Position numbers and translations under genes: made by a program. From Cohaesibacter sp. ES.047 (GTDB taxonomy: Bacteria > Pseudomonadota > Alphaproteobacteria > Rhizobiales > Cohaesibacteraceae): 64,000 nt of DNA. The notes below the pieces were generated by a model that saw only the letters and a program-made list of their open reading frames with translations, did no database searches and was not told the DNA's origin. This document shows, one piece after another, positions 39,516-49,976 of the stretch (positions are counted from its first letter, which is position 1; every line of letters begins with the position of its first letter). The DNA lies in assembly GCF_900215505.1 (NCBI RefSeq), contig NZ_LT907844.1, positions 4,356,001 through 4,420,000 of the forward strand, in the 5' to 3' direction.

Positions 39516-41600
39516 CTACTCCGCAGCTTGCGCCGCGTGCCCCTTTGCCAGCGCGCTGCACTCGGCCATGACGGCAGACGCGCGCGCAATCGGATTGGTG
39601 AGATAATAATCAGTGATCGGCGAGACCATGGCCTGCCCCTTGCCGCGCTTGGCCCCTTTGGCCAGCGCCTTGATCGAAGCGACATCACCAACCAGACAGT
39701 CATCCAGCTGATCAAGGTCCGGATGATCCGCAATGAGCTTGCTGCGCAGCGCCGCAAGACTGTCAAAGGGCAGCACCTTGTCAAGCTTGGCCGACAGTGC
39801 CCGGAGGATCGCCCAGTCTTCCTTGGCATCCCCGGGCGCGAAATTGGCCCGCATCGCCATTTGCACCCGTCCTTCGGTGTTGAGATAAAGGCCAGACTTC
39901 TCGGTGTAGGTCGCGCCGGGCAGAATCACATCCGCTGCATGCGCCCCAGCGTCGCCATGGCTGCCGATATAGACCTTGAAGGCATCGCCAAAGGCATCAA
40001 AGCTGAGCTCGTCCGCCCCCAGAAGGAACAACAGATCAACGCCGCCCTGCTGCATCGCCCCGATATCCTTGGCGCCTTCTTCCGGAACGAAACCAACTTC
40101 GAAGGCTCCCACGGCACTCGCATCGGTGTGCAGCATGGAGAAGCCATTCCAGTCCTCACCCAGCGCACCACACTTGACCGCCAGCTTGGCGGCCTGCGTC
40201 AGCACATTGTAGCCGTCATCGTGGTTGATTGCTCCCTGCCCGATCAGGATCAAGGGACGCTCTGCCCCCTCCAGAACAGGGAAGAAATCTCCCTTGCCCT
40301 GAGCAAGATCAGCCAGAACATGGGAGCTTGACCCCAGATAATCGTAACCATATTTGAGATCGGCCTGCTCACCAATCACGCCAATGCGTGTACCGCCAGC
40401 CAGCCAGCTCTTGCGAATGCGGGCGTTGAGGACAGCGGCCTCCATGCGGGGATTGGAGCCGACGATCAGGATCGCGTCCGCATCCTCGATGCCCTCGATG
40501 GTGGCGTTAAACAAATAAGCCGCCCGTCCCATGGCGCCATGCAAAACCGAGCCGTCCTGACGCGCATCGATATTGCCTGACCCCAGCGAGGCCATCAGCA
40601 GCTTCATGGCATACATTTCTTCGGCGCTGGCCATAGACCCGGCAATCGCACCGATCCGGTCACCAGATGTCCCTTTGACCCGCTCGGCAACAACAGCAAA
40701 GGCTTCGTCCCAGTTCGCAGGCGTCAGTTTGCCGCCCTTGCGCACATAGGGCCGATCAAGACGTTGCGACTTGAGCCCATCCCAGATGAAGCGGCTCTTG
40801 TCAGAAATCCATTCCTCATTGACCGCATCATTGTTGTGCGGCTGAATGCGCATCACGTCACGGCCACGCGTGTCCACCCGGATGTTGCTGCCCACCGCAT
40901 CCATCGCGTCGATGGTCTCGGTCTTGGTTAGCTCCCACGGGCGGGCCGTGAAGGCATAAGGCCGCGAGGTCAGCGCGCCGACCGGGCACAGATCAATCAC
41001 GTTGCCTTGTAATTCGGACGTCAGCGCCGCTTCCAGATACGTGGTGATTTCGGCATCCTCACCGCGCCCGACAAGCCCAAGCTCCTGAATGCCCGCCACC
41101 TCGGTGGTAAAGCGCACACAGCGGGTGCAATGAATGCAGCGGGTCATCACGGTCTTGACCAGCGGCCCGATATATTTGTCCTCGACCGCCCGCTTGTTCT
41201 CGGTGAAGCGAGAGCCGCCTTTGCCGTAAGCCATGGCCTGATCCTGAAGATCGCATTCCCCGGCCTGATCACAGATCGGACAATCAAGGGGATGATTGAT
41301 CAAGAGAAATTCCATCACGCCTTCACGGGCCTTCTTGACCATCGGCGATTTGGTGAAAATCTCCGGCGGCTCGCCATCCCGACCGGGACGCATGTCCGCC
41401 ACGCGCATCGCACAGGACGCTGCCGGCTTTGGCGGACCGCCCTTCACTTCAACAAGGCACATGCGGCAGTTGCCCGCCACCGACAGGCGCTCATGATAGC
41501 AGAAACGCGGGATTTCCGCGCCGGCCTCTTCGGCAGCCTGCAGCAGGGTATATTCACCCGGCACTTCAATCTCGACGCCATCAACGATCAGCTTTGCCAT
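39516..41600 (-). CDS. nuoG: NADH-quinone oxidoreductase subunit G
   Basis: Largest peripheral-arm subunit, 694 residues, carrying iron-sulphur clusters between NuoF and NuoI. The N-terminal [2Fe-2S] ligands lie in RFCYHERLSVAGNCRMCLVE. Then follow HPLDCPICDQAGECDLQD (with the His ligand) and CIHCTRCVRF with CPVGAL further on. The C-terminal 450 residues are the molybdopterin-oxidoreductase-like domain, which holds no cofactor in this family. It starts 2 bp after the pentapeptide-repeat gene. Confidence 0.96.
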   Translation of the reverse strand: MAKLIVDGVEIEVPGEYTLLQAAEEAGAEIPRFCYHERLSVAGNCRMCLVEVKGGPPKPAASCAMRVADMRPGRDGEPPEIFTKSPMVKKAREGVMEFLLINHPLDCPICDQAGECDLQDQAMAYGKGGSRFTENKRAVEDKYIGPLVKTVMTRCIHCTRCVRFTTEVAGIQELGLVGRGEDAEITTYLEAALTSELQGNVIDLCPVGALTSRPYAFTARPWELTKTETIDAMDAVGSNIRVDTRGRDVMRIQPHNNDAVNEEWISDKSRFIWDGLKSQRLDRPYVRKGGKLTPANWDEAFAVVAERVKGTSGDRIGAIAGSMASAEEMYAMKLLMASLGSGNIDARQDGSVLHGAMGRAAYLFNATIEGIEDADAILIVGSNPRMEAAVLNARIRKSWLAGGTRIGVIGEQADLKYGYDYLGSSSHVLADLAQGKGDFFPVLEGAERPLILIGQGAINHDDGYNVLTQAAKLAVKCGALGEDWNGFSMLHTDASAVGAFEVGFVPEEGAKDIGAMQQGGVDLLFLLGADELSFDAFGDAFKVYIGSHGDAGAHAADVILPGATYTEKSGLYLNTEGRVQMAMRANFAPGDAKEDWAILRALSAKLDKVLPFDSLAALRSKLIADHPDLDQLDDCLVGDVASIKALAKGAKRGKGQAMVSPITDYYLTNPIARASAVMAECSALAKGHAAQAAE

Positions 41601-41602
41601 GA

Positions 41603-41947
41603 TCAGCTTTCCCCGCCGTTCGCATTTTGCGCTTTCCAGAGCGACAGAAGATCAGAAACCTCGATCCCGTCGATGGTCATGCCTTCCATCTGGCAGGCTT
41701 TGAGGGAAGCGCCGGAAAGATTGGCTGCTTCAACGCGAAACCCTGCCAGATTGGCATCCGTCACCGACCAACCGGACATATTCAAATTCTCGGCTACACA
41801 GCCTGAAAAATTGACATCGTCATAGCGGCCACCTGACAGGTTCACATTGTGAAATTTGGAGCCACACAAATTCACGTCGTCGAAGTCAGATCCGGACAGA
41901 TCGCAGGTCTTCACTTCAATCCGATGATTTTCCTTATTAAGTTTCAT
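41603..41947 (-). CDS. Pentapeptide-repeat protein in the nuo operon
   Basis: 114 residues with roughly fifteen A(N/D)LxX-type repeats from residue 15 to 95 (CDLSGSDFDDVNLCGSKFHN, NMSGWSVTDANLAGF, AANLSGASLKACQMEG), which predicts a right-handed quadrilateral beta helix. The C-terminus (EVSDLLSLWKAQNANGG) breaks the pattern and may be a helix that docks elsewhere. It lies 5 bp after nuoF and 2 bp before nuoG, so it is cotranscribed. No role in complex I is known to me; a scaffold or assembly role is conceivable. Confidence 0.88.
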   Translation of the reverse strand: MKLNKENHRIEVKTCDLSGSDFDDVNLCGSKFHNVNLSGGRYDDVNFSGCVAENLNMSGWSVTDANLAGFRVEAANLSGASLKACQMEGMTIDGIEVSDLLSLWKAQNANGGES

Positions 41948-41952
41948 CTGCC

Positions 41953-43266
41953 CTACTCCGCAGCCGCCAGCGGGGCCGCATCCTCTTTCGGATTGGCCGT
42001 ATACTGATCAATTCTCTGTTCAATCACCGGGCGGAAATGACGGATAAGCCCCTGCACCGGCCAGGCTGCCGCATCGCCAAGAGCGCAGATCGTGTGACCT
42101 TCCACCTGCTTGGAGACCTCGAACAGCATATCGATTTCTTTCTTCGAGGCTTCACCCCGCACCATGCGCTCCATGACGCGCCACATCCAGCCGGTTCCCT
42201 CCCGGCACGGTGTGCACTGGCCACAGCTTTCGTGCTTGTAGAAATAGCTCAGTCGCGCAATCGCCTTGATGATATCGGTCGACTTGTCCATGACGATGAC
42301 AGCAGCGGTTCCAAGTCCCGAGCCCAGCTCCTTGAGGCTGTCGAAATCCATCGGACAATCCGTGATCTGATCGGCAGGCACACAAGGCACCGACGAGCCG
42401 CCCGGAATCACCGCAAGGAGATTGTCCCAGCCGCCGCGAATGCCGCTGCAATGCTTGTTGATCAGTTCCTTAAAGGGAACCGACATGGCCTCTTCGAAGG
42501 TGGCGGGCTGATTGACATGTCCAGAGACGCAGAAAAGCTTGGTGCCGTGGTTGTTCTCGGCCCCGAAGCCTTTGAACCAGCTGGCGCTGCGCCGCAGAAT
42601 CGTCGGCGCCACGGCAATGGATTCCACATTGTTGACCGTGGTCGGACAGCCATAAAGCCCGACATTGGCCGGAAATGGCGGCTTGAGGCGCGGCTGGCCC
42701 TTCTTGCCTTCCAGCGATTCGAGCAGCGCGGTTTCCTCACCGCAAATATAAGCCCCGGCCCCGTGATGCACGATGATGTCGAAGTCATAGCCGTGGATGT
42801 TATTCTTGCCGATCAGCTTTTTTTCATAGGCCTGATCAACCGCCGCCTGAAGGCGTTCACGCTCGCGGATGAATTCGCCGCGCACATAGATATAGGCCGC
42901 ATCCGCGTTCATCGCGAAACCGGCAATCAGACAGCCCTCAACCAGATGGTGGGGATCGTGACGCAGGATTTCCCGGTCCTTGCAGGTGCCCGGCTCGGAT
43001 TCATCAGCGTTGACGACGAGATATTGCGGCCGCCCTTCCTGTTTGGGCGGCATGAAGGACCATTTCAAACCGGTCGGAAAGCCAGCACCGCCGCGCCCCC
43101 TGAGGCCCGAGGCCTTCATCTCGTTGATGATCCAGTCCTGCCCCTTGGCCAGAATGCCCTTGGTACCATCCCAACTGCCGCGCTTGAGCGCACCCTCAAG
43201 ACCCCAGTCATGCAGGCCATAGATATTGGTGAAGATCCGGTCTTTATCCTGGAGCATCGCGACCAT
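41953..43266 (-). CDS. nuoF: NADH-quinone oxidoreductase subunit F
   Basis: NADH-oxidising subunit with FMN and one [4Fe-4S] cluster. The product has 437 residues. NADH/FMN binding is seen in [18 protein letters not shown] and [20 protein letters not shown], and the cluster motif in [12 protein letters not shown]. The ATG at 43266 shares its A with the nuoE stop (TAATG). Confidence 0.97.
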   Translation of the reverse strand: MVAMLQDKDRIFTNIYGLHDWGLEGALKRGSWDGTKGILAKGQDWIINEMKASGLRGRGGAGFPTGLKWSFMPPKQEGRPQYLVVNADESEPGTCKDREILRHDPHHLVEGCLIAGFAMNADAAYIYVRGEFIRERERLQAAVDQAYEKKLIGKNNIHGYDFDIIVHHGAGAYICGEETALLESLEGKKGQPRLKPPFPANVGLYGCPTTVNNVESIAVAPTILRRSASWFKGFGAENNHGTKLFCVSGHVNQPATFEEAMSVPFKELINKHCSGIRGGWDNLLAVIPGGSSVPCVPADQITDCPMDFDSLKELGSGLGTAAVIVMDKSTDIIKAIARLSYFYKHESCGQCTPCREGTGWMWRVMERMVRGEASKKEIDMLFEVSKQVEGHTICALGDAAAWPVQGLIRHFRPVIEQRIDQYTANPKEDAAPLAAAE

Positions 43267-44381
43267 TATTTGCCTCCTTCGCTCTTGCTGGAGTCAACCT
43301 TGCCCGCGGCAACGCGCTTGGAAAAGTCCGTATCGCCGCCTTCGGCCAAAACCTTGGACTGCGCAATCCAGTCTTCCCGCTCGATCCGCCCCTTGAAGGA
43401 CAGCTGGCCGTTGACATAGGCGCAATTCTCGTTGGTCCAGCTGGCGATCTGCGAGAAATGGAAAACGCCCATCGCATTGAGCTTTTCCTCGATCTTCGGA
43501 CCGATACCGGAAATTTCCTTGAGGTTATCCGCCTGACCACCGGCTGGCGCGTCCAGCAATTGGGGGGCATCCCCCTCCGGGACTTTTTCTGACGGCGTCT
43601 TGACCGCCGGTTTGGATTTGGTCTTCGGAGGCGTTTTCTTGGCAGGAGCGCTCTCGGGCTTGGCAGCCTTGATCGGCTTTTGGTCTTCCTTTTCGACCTC
43701 TGCTGAAGTGGAAGCGTCGCTATCCGCGTCATCCATGCCTGCGCCAAGGCCGTATTTCACACGCGACCCATCATAAAGCGCTGGATCGGTCAGCGTCACC
43801 GGCCCGTCAGCAGGCGCCCCATGAATGCGGCCCTCCTGCTGCGTTCCCGGCGTGATGTCTTCACCCGCGTCAATCTTGCTGATCAGATCTTCGAGAATTT
43901 CCGGTGTCAGATCTTCATAGGTGTCCTTGAAAATCTGGATCATCGGCGCATTGACACAAGCCCCCGCGCACTCGATCTCTTCCCACGAGAAATTGCCGTC
44001 CTCTGATAGGGCGAAGGGATGAGCGGCGATTTTATTCTTGCAGACACGGATCAGATCTTCTGCCCCGCGCAACATGCAGGGCGTCGTCCCGCAAACCTGA
44101 ATATGAGCTTTCTTGCCAACCGGCTGCAGTTGGAACTGTGTGTAGAAGGTGGCCACCTCAAGCACGCGGATATAGGGCATTGAGAGCATGTCTGCCACAC
44201 ACTCGATCGCTGGCTGAGTAACCCAGCCTTCCTGCTCCTGCGCCCGCATAAGAAGCGGAATCACAGCCGAGGCCTGACGACCTTCGGGATATTTGCTGAT
44301 CACATGCTTGGCCCAATCGAGATTCTCGGCTGAGAACTCGAATGAATCAGGCTGTTCGCTGTGCAGGCGACGGACACTCAT
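43266..44381 (-). CDS. nuoE: NADH-quinone oxidoreductase subunit E with C-terminal helix-hairpin-helix extension
   Basis: Thioredoxin-fold [2Fe-2S] subunit. The core is residues 1-185, with cluster ligands Cys97, Cys102 ([11 protein letters not shown]), Cys138 and Cys142 ([10 protein letters not shown]). The protein is 371 residues instead of about 165-220. Residues 215-283 form an Ala/Lys/Pro/Glu-rich linker. Residues 286-345 ([20 protein letters not shown], then [11 protein letters not shown]) form a helix-hairpin-helix domain like those in L21- and TopA-type fusions. Such tails are known on NuoE of Hyphomicrobiales; their role is unclear. It starts 117 bp after nuoD and overlaps nuoF by one base. 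Confidence 0.95.
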   Translation of the reverse strand: MSVRRLHSEQPDSFEFSAENLDWAKHVISKYPEGRQASAVIPLLMRAQEQEGWVTQPAIECVADMLSMPYIRVLEVATFYTQFQLQPVGKKAHIQVCGTTPCMLRGAEDLIRVCKNKIAAHPFALSEDGNFSWEEIECAGACVNAPMIQIFKDTYEDLTPEILEDLISKIDAGEDITPGTQQEGRIHGAPADGPVTLTDPALYDGSRVKYGLGAGMDDADSDASTSAEVEKEDQKPIKAAKPESAPAKKTPPKTKSKPAVKTPSEKVPEGDAPQLLDAPAGGQADNLKEISGIGPKIEEKLNAMGVFHFSQIASWTNENCAYVNGQLSFKGRIEREDWIAQSKVLAEGGDTDFSKRVAAGKVDSSKSEGGK

Positions 44382-44498
44382 GTCTGCCGTTCCTTGTGCT
44401 TGAACCCCAATCGACCGGCGCGGCCACCGGGGCTTTGTTCAAATTTGCCTGCTTCCCTGTTTAAAGAGACCAGACTGATTTTCCTATTGGCCAGCCGA

Positions 44499-45689
44499 CT
44501 AACGGTCGACTTCACCGAACACGATATCGAGCGAGCCCAGAATGGCTGACACGTCAGCAAGCTGGTAGCCACGCGACAGAAAATCCATTGCCGAGAGATG
44601 CACGAACCCCGGCGCCCGGATCTTGCATTTGTAAGGCTTGTTGCTGCCGTCCGAGACCAGATAGACCCCGAATTCGCCCTTGGGCGCCTCAACCGCGGCA
44701 TACACCTCGCCAGCAGGCACATGGAAACCCTCTGTGTGCAGCTTGAAGTGATTGATCAGCGCTTCCATCGAGCGCTTCATCTCATCGCGCCGGGGCGGAA
44801 CGATCTTGTCGTTCTTTGCCATCACGGGGCCACGCCCTTCCGGCTCGCGCAATTTGGTGATGCACTGGCGCATGATCCGCACCGATTGGCGCATTTCTTC
44901 CATGCGCATCAGGTAGCGGTCGTAATTATCGCCATGCTTGCCGACGGGGATGTCGAACGCCATCTCGCCGTAGCATTCATATGGCTGGCTCTTGCGCAAA
45001 TCCCACGGCACGCCGCAAGAGCGCACCATGCAGCCCGAGAACCCCCAAGCCCATGCATCCTCGAGCTCGACGATTCCGATGTCAGCATTGCGCTGCTTGA
45101 AAATCCGGTTGTCGGTCAGCAGACGGTCGATATCGTCAACCACCTTGAGAAAAGGATCACACCAGGCCTCGATATCATCAACAAGGTCTTCGGTCAGATC
45201 CTGATGCACCCCGCCAACCCGGAAATAGTTGGCGTGAAGCCGTGCCCCGCAAGCCCGCTCGTAAAAGACCATCAACTTCTCGCGCTCTTCAAAGCCCCAC
45301 AGAGGCGGCGTCAGCGCGCCCACATCCATGGCCTGTGTCGTCACATTGAGAAGATGATTGAGAATGCGACCAATCTCGGAGTAGAGCACACGGATGAGCG
45401 ACGCCCGGCGCGGTATCTCAAGCCCCAAAAGCCGCTCGATGGCGAGACAGAAGGCGTGCTCCTGATTCATGGGCGACACATAGTCGAGCCGATCAAAATA
45501 AGGCGTCGCCTGTGCATAGATCTTGTGCTCGATAAGCTTCTCTGTGCCGCGATGCAGCAGGCCGATATGCGGATCAACCCGTTCGACGATCTCGCCATTC
45601 AGCTCGAGAATCATGCGCAGCACGCCATGCGCGGCCGGATGCTGGGGACCGAAATTGATATTGAAATTTCTAACGTGTGCTTCAGCCAT
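44499..45689 (-). CDS. nuoD: NADH-quinone oxidoreductase subunit D
   Basis: 49-kDa-type subunit lining the quinone cavity. The product has 396 residues. [18 protein letters not shown] and [16 protein letters not shown] near the N-terminus, [16 protein letters not shown] in the middle and the terminal [13 protein letters not shown] are family signatures. It is separated from nuoC by 17 bp. Confidence 0.97.
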   Translation of the reverse strand: MAEAHVRNFNINFGPQHPAAHGVLRMILELNGEIVERVDPHIGLLHRGTEKLIEHKIYAQATPYFDRLDYVSPMNQEHAFCLAIERLLGLEIPRRASLIRVLYSEIGRILNHLLNVTTQAMDVGALTPPLWGFEEREKLMVFYERACGARLHANYFRVGGVHQDLTEDLVDDIEAWCDPFLKVVDDIDRLLTDNRIFKQRNADIGIVELEDAWAWGFSGCMVRSCGVPWDLRKSQPYECYGEMAFDIPVGKHGDNYDRYLMRMEEMRQSVRIMRQCITKLREPEGRGPVMAKNDKIVPPRRDEMKRSMEALINHFKLHTEGFHVPAGEVYAAVEAPKGEFGVYLVSDGSNKPYKCKIRAPGFVHLSAMDFLSRGYQLADVSAILGSLDIVFGEVDR

Positions 45690-45706
45690 GTAAGTCCGCT
45701 CCCCTC

Positions 45707-46309
45707 CTAACCGTTCGCCTTCTCGTCGCCCGGCAGCGCATAGTCAACGCCTTCCCAAGGGCTGAGAAAATCAAACGAGCGGAATTCCTGCGGCAACTTG
45801 ACCGGTTCATAGACAACCCGCTTCTTTTCGTCGTCGTAGCGCACTTCATAATAACCGGTGAGCGGGAAATCCTTGCGCAGAGGATGCCCATCAAATCCGT
45901 AATCTGTCAGGAGCCGCCTGAGATCGGGATGGCCACTGAACAGAATGCCATACATGTCATAGGTCTCGCGCTCGAACCAGTTGGCACCAGCAAAGACACC
46001 ACAGATCGACTTGACCGGCTTGCCCTCTTCCGTGGTGATCTTGATGCGAATGCGCATATTCTGTTTCGGGCTGAGCAGATGATAGACCACTTCGAAACGC
46101 TCTTCGCGCCCGGGATAGTCGACAGCCGTCAGATCAATGAAGCAGGCAAACTGCAAGCGCGGGTCATCGCGCAGAAACCGCACCACTTCGACAATATCGG
46201 ACCGGTTGGCATTGACCGTCAACTCACCGAAGGCAACCGTCCAACCGAGTATCTTTCCGCCAAGGGCGGAGGCAATAAAATCCCCGAGATCTCGTAATGT
46301 CTCGTCCAT
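45707..46309 (-). CDS. nuoC: NADH-quinone oxidoreductase subunit C
   Basis: 30-kDa-type peripheral subunit, 200 residues. The signature region is [20 protein letters not shown] followed by [20 protein letters not shown]. It is a separate gene, not fused to nuoD as in enterobacteria. Confidence 0.97.
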   Translation of the reverse strand: MDETLRDLGDFIASALGGKILGWTVAFGELTVNANRSDIVEVVRFLRDDPRLQFACFIDLTAVDYPGREERFEVVYHLLSPKQNMRIRIKITTEEGKPVKSICGVFAGANWFERETYDMYGILFSGHPDLRRLLTDYGFDGHPLRKDFPLTGYYEVRYDDEKKRVVYEPVKLPQEFRSFDFLSPWEGVDYALPGDEKANG

Positions 46310-46405
46310 CGTTCGCCATCCCGTGTCGGGCCTGTTGGACCCAATGATGTTGTCCTGATTGGCCCGGACCGAGCGGTCCGCGCCTTCAGCAAGCGTTTGT
46401 CGCTT

Positions 46406-46987
46406 CTATCGTTCGATTGATCCGGTACGCCGGATCTTCTTTTGCAGGAGCAGCACACCATAAAGCAGCGCTTCTGCAGTTGGTGGGCAGCCAGGCACAT
46501 AGATATCGACCGGCACAACCCGATCGCATCCCCGCACCACACTGTAGGAATAATGGTAATAGCCGCCACCGTTGGCGCAGGATCCCATCGAGATCACATA
46601 GCGCGGCTCTGGCATCTGGTCATAGACCTTGCGCAGAGCGGGCGCCATCTTGTTGGTCAGGGTGCCTGCAACGATCATCACGTCGGACTGACGCGGCGAC
46701 CCGCGCGGCGCAAAGCCGAACCGTTCGCCATCATAACGCGGCATCGACATGTGCATCATCTCGACGGCGCAGCAGGCAAGACCGAAGGTCATCCACATCA
46801 GGGATCCGGTGCGCGCCCAGTTGATCAGGTCATCGGTCGCGGTAACAAGAAAGCCCTTGTCGGACAGCTCTTCGCGGACACCAGAGAAGAATGGATCATC
46901 ATGCCCCACGGGCTTGCCCGTCTTGGGGTCCAGCACGCCCTTGGGCTGCTCGGCGACCAGTGTCTGATTGTCTGTAATCAATCCCAT
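46406..46987 (-). CDS. nuoB: NADH-quinone oxidoreductase subunit B
   Basis: Holds the terminal [4Fe-4S] cluster N2 that reduces quinone. The product has 193 residues from the ATG at 46987 ([11 protein letters not shown]). The tandem cysteines are in [13 protein letters not shown], with the others in [14 protein letters not shown] and [15 protein letters not shown]. The purine-rich GAAGGGGGCG before the ATG is a fitting ribosome binding site; an ATG at 47008 is also in frame. It overlaps the nuoA end by 10 nt. Confidence 0.96.
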   Translation of the reverse strand: MGLITDNQTLVAEQPKGVLDPKTGKPVGHDDPFFSGVREELSDKGFLVTATDDLINWARTGSLMWMTFGLACCAVEMMHMSMPRYDGERFGFAPRGSPRQSDVMIVAGTLTNKMAPALRKVYDQMPEPRYVISMGSCANGGGYYHYSYSVVRGCDRVVPVDIYVPGCPPTAEALLYGVLLLQKKIRRTGSIER

Positions 46988-47343
46988 TCCAGCGCCCCCT
47001 TCTTCCATTCATAGGCAAAGCCGATGGTCAGAACAGCAAGGAAAATCATCATGGAGACAAATCCAAATATCCCCAGATCGCCAAAGGCCACCGACCAGGG
47101 AAACAGGAATGCCACCTCCAGATCGAATATGATAAAGAGAATGGCAACGAGATAGAACCGCACATCAAAGGTCATCCGGGCATCATCAAACGCATTGAAT
47201 CCACATTCATAAGCGGAGAGCTTTTCCGGATCAGGGTTCTTGAAGGCAACGATAAAGGGCGAGATCAGCAAGGCAAGGCCGATGAAGAGGGATATGCCAA
47301 TGAAGATAACGACGGGAAGATAGGTCCCTAGCAAGTCTTCCAT
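46978..47343 (-). CDS. nuoA: NADH-quinone oxidoreductase subunit A
   Basis: First gene of the nuo operon: a small membrane subunit with three helices, 121 residues. The conserved cysteine loop is [20 protein letters not shown], followed by [26 protein letters not shown] about 11 nt before the ATG is the ribosome binding site. The operon promoter must lie in the region to the right, where I find no convincing boxes. Confidence 0.97.
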   Translation of the reverse strand: MEDLLGTYLPVVIFIGISLFIGLALLISPFIVAFKNPDPEKLSAYECGFNAFDDARMTFDVRFYLVAILFIIFDLEVAFLFPWSVAFGDLGIFGFVSMMIFLAVLTIGFAYEWKKGALEWD

Positions 47344-47967
47344 AACCTGACAGTCCTTTCTACATTGGTCTTTCGCCCCAGATGCGGGCGATCCAGCTTT
47401 GAAGGATCGTCAGTCAGGCGATAAACCTCTGATGGGTCGCATTTTGGTCAGAATGCATACCGGTTGAAAGCACGCTTAACTCAGTGCAAACGCTTAGGCA
47501 AGAGTCGCCCTGCAATTTTGTCACATACCAATCCGATAGTACTGTGAACAAATCACAATCGCCGGATTCGGCCTCATTTCAAAGAAAAATCACTGCAAAA
47601 ACAATATCAAAATTAGCAGGCAACAAAAAAACAGGAGAAACTCTTGTCGATATGATAACAGGATGGCCCGCACAATTGATCTAGGTTAGGGTCAAACATA
47701 TATGGGAGCCTATAGGACAGGGCAGTCCCCGACGACGCATATCCGGCGCGGCGAACTGCTAAACCAAAGGATAGTTTTCTTGCTAGTGGATACAAAAAAC
47801 TGTGAAATTCAGGCCTTTTATCGCTGCAGAAAATCCAGCTTTGATCTTTTTTCAAGCAGTGAATAAATTGCCCGCTATACACTAAAGGATAATGCACCTA
47901 TTTTGGGTGCGGCAAAGCGCTCATTCAAAACCCACACGACGGTTCAACGTGAAAAGAGGCACATCTA
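47344..47967. other. Intergenic region nuoA / PfkB kinase (624 bp)
   Basis: Divergent spacer between nuoA (minus) and the kinase gene (plus). It is AT-rich in 47560-47650. It must hold promoters for both. The best I find for nuo is TTGCCT then 17 nt then TAAGCG on the minus strand near 47480-47510, which is weak. No coding frame here looks real. Confidence 0.5.
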
Positions 47968-49071
47968 ATGAAAACTGCAACAATCGGCTCCGCAATGATC
48001 GATATCATTACCATTGTTGCCGACAATGACATTGAACGCATTTCCATGACCAATGCGCACAATTCATTCTTGCTGCTGGAACAGGGGCGCAAGATCGACG
48101 CTCACAATATTTCCACCCATGTTGGGGGTGGTGCCATCAATGCCGCTGTTGCGCTGTCTCGCCTTGGGCACGACGCCACACCGCACGTCAAGATCGGTGA
48201 AGACATCGAAGCCGAAATGGTACGCCAGCTGCTCAACCGCGAAAACATGAGCCTCGACGGCCTTATGACCACTGACAAGGCCATCACCGGCTGTTCGGTC
48301 ATCATTGCCTCGCATGACCGCAACGCCTCGATCTTCACTGCCCGCGGCGCGAACTGCCGCGTGACCGATGATGATGTCGTCGAGGGCCTCTTCGATGGTG
48401 CCAAGCTTCTTCACATCGCACCCATGTCGAACGAATCCGCCGAAGCATTCCCGATGATTTGCCAGCGCGGTCGCGAATCCGGTGCCTTTGTTGTCGCCAA
48501 CCCCGGCGAACGCCAGATCAACCGGCGCGGCACTGAATTCCTTGAGGCCTGCAAAGACATCGACCTGATCAACATCAACCGCGCCGAAGCAGAAATCCTG
48601 ATGCCGATCGTGCTCGAGAACATGGATGCTTCCAAAATGCGCAGCACCCGGGTTGATCCCGACGCGTCCAAGACCCTGCTGTCGCGCGGGCTCATCATGG
48701 ATCACGTCCACTGCTCTCTGGCAGGCTTCATGTCCTTGCTGATGGAACTTGGGCCCAAATATGTGCTCGTCACCGATGGCACCGGCGGCTCTTATCTGGG
48801 GTGCAAGGACGGGCTTTATCACGCACCAATCAAGAAGGCCAAAGTCCGCGGCACCGCAGGGGCTGGCGACAGCTTCACCTCCACCTTCGGCGCTCTTCTG
48901 GCTGAGGGACTGGGCGAGGAAAAAGCCCTCCAGATGGCAGCAATCAACTCCTCCTCGGTGGTTGAATATGTCGACACCCAGTCCGGGCTGCTTATGCGCG
49001 AAGAACTGGAAAAACGCCTTGAGGAATTTGCCAAAGACCTTCCCGTCGGTTTCTGGCCATGGGTTGACTAA
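47968..49071 (+). CDS. PfkB-family carbohydrate/nucleoside kinase
   Basis: A 367-residue cytoplasmic kinase of the ribokinase family. The N-terminal GSAMIDIITIV and the signature GGGAINAAVALSRLG (about residues 53-67) bind the sugar. The C-terminal GTAGAGDSFTSTFGALLA carries the catalytic Asp and anion hole. GAGG precedes the ATG at a suitable distance. An insertion around NMDASKMRSTRVDPDASKTL makes it longer than the usual 300-330 residues. The substrate (sugar or nucleoside) is not readable. It is a single-gene unit ending in a strong terminator. Confidence 0.88.
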   Translation: MKTATIGSAMIDIITIVADNDIERISMTNAHNSFLLLEQGRKIDAHNISTHVGGGAINAAVALSRLGHDATPHVKIGEDIEAEMVRQLLNRENMSLDGLMTTDKAITGCSVIIASHDRNASIFTARGANCRVTDDDVVEGLFDGAKLLHIAPMSNESAEAFPMICQRGRESGAFVVANPGERQINRRGTEFLEACKDIDLININRAEAEILMPIVLENMDASKMRSTRVDPDASKTLLSRGLIMDHVHCSLAGFMSLLMELGPKYVLVTDGTGGSYLGCKDGLYHAPIKKAKVRGTAGAGDSFTSTFGALLAEGLGEEKALQMAAINSSSVVEYVDTQSGLLMREELEKRLEEFAKDLPVGFWPWVD

Positions 49072-49107
49072 GCAACCATCCCGAACATACCGATCCGGCA
49101 AAGCAAT

Positions 49108-49141
49108 AAAAGGGCCTCAGCACGCGCTGTGGCCCTTTTTT
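49108..49141 (+). terminator. Rho-independent terminator of the PfkB kinase gene
   Basis: AAAGGGCC and GGCCCTTT pair around a 14-nt loop and run into six T, about 37 nt after the stop codon. Confidence 0.85.
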
Positions 49142-49302
49142 GGTGCATTGGCGGATGAGGCCCATGGGGACGCGCGACCGCGCGCACACGGCATCGTGGA
49201 GCATCGCAGAAGGCTATCGATATCGAGGGGTTTCGCGCAAGCGCCGGCGCAATAAGCTACGTGCATTTCGTCATATTGGGGAAAGAAAATCTGCCAGAAA
49301 AG

Positions 49303-49379
49303 TGGCGAGAGTGACGGGACTCGAACCCGCGACCTTCGGCGTGACAGGCCGACGCTCTAACCAACTGAGCTACACCCCC
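49303..49379 (-). tRNA. tRNA-Asp (GTC), copy 1
   Basis: 77 nt including an encoded CCA. On the minus strand it starts GGGGGTGTAGCTCAGTTGG; the anticodon loop CTGTCAC gives GTC (Asp); the T-arm is GGTTCGAGTCC. The acceptor stem pairs with two G-U pairs. Identical to the copy at 49431. Confidence 0.95.
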
Positions 49380-49430
49380 GCACATGGCGGACCAGATATT
49401 ATCGCATTATATCCGGTTGCAGGATCTGGG

Positions 49431-49507
49431 TGGCGAGAGTGACGGGACTCGAACCCGCGACCTTCGGCGTGACAGGCCGACGCTCTAACCAACTGAGCTA
49501 CACCCCC
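49431..49507 (-). tRNA. tRNA-Asp (GTC), copy 2
   Basis: 77 nt, identical over its whole length to the copy at 49303-49379, with anticodon GTC and encoded CCA. The 51-bp spacer between the copies is short enough for joint transcription. Confidence 0.95.
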
Positions 49508-49846
49508 AGTACCCGAACCACACGACGTCGTCAAAGCGACATGTTCGTGTGGAGTGGCGCTGAAATACGATGGCAGAGTTTCTAAGTCAAGCGCACAGGG
49601 AATTCTTTTTGTGTAAACTTCACACCCCTTTGCCATATCGGCATATTTCTGCGTGTTTTTTCTTGTGTGAAAAAGGACTTATCCAACATTGCGCCGCGCT
49701 CGAAACGCCGCCGTCGATCAGCTCGCCAGACTCTGTTCATTGGTGTAAAATGGACGGACGAAATTCTCAACACAGCCGCTTTTGGCCAACAAGGTATAGC
49801 GCCTTGGCGATTTCCCCAGAGAATGATCAGGACCGTCATTTTTTTG
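49508..49846. other. Intergenic region tRNA-Asp / tRNA-Val
   Basis: Divergent spacer of about 390 bp in all. Apart from the tRNA-Val promoter at its right end I see no gene or repeat. It must also hold the promoter of the tRNA-Asp pair. Confidence 0.5.
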
Positions 49847-49875
49847 TTGCATGACCGAGACCCAGCCTCTAAAAG
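49847..49875 (+). promoter_or_regulatory. Promoter of tRNA-Val
   Basis: TTGCAT (49847-49852), 17 nt, then TAAAAG (49870-49875). The predicted start is about 18 nt before the tRNA. Confidence 0.55.
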
Positions 49876-49899
49876 CACCTCACACACGCTTTGGCGTAC

Positions 49900-49976
49900 G
49901 GGTGATTAGCTCAGCTGGTTAGAGCATCTCGTTTACACCGAGAGGGTCGGGAGTTCGAATCTCTCATCACCCACCA
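49900..49976 (+). tRNA. tRNA-Val (TAC)
   Basis: 77 nt including encoded CCA. GGGTGATTAGCTCAGCTGG opens the gene; the anticodon loop TTTACAC gives TAC at 49934-49936 (Val); the acceptor stem GGGTGAT/ATCACCC is perfect. It lies in the conserved hup-to-nuo interval, with an IS30 element 220 bp downstream. Confidence 0.96.

Noticed and set aside
42037-43419. 460-codon plus-strand frame
   Set aside because: Antisense shadow of nuoF and nuoE.
47613-47897. 94-codon minus-strand frame upstream of nuoA
   Set aside because: It has no ribosome binding site and lies in an AT-rich promoter region.
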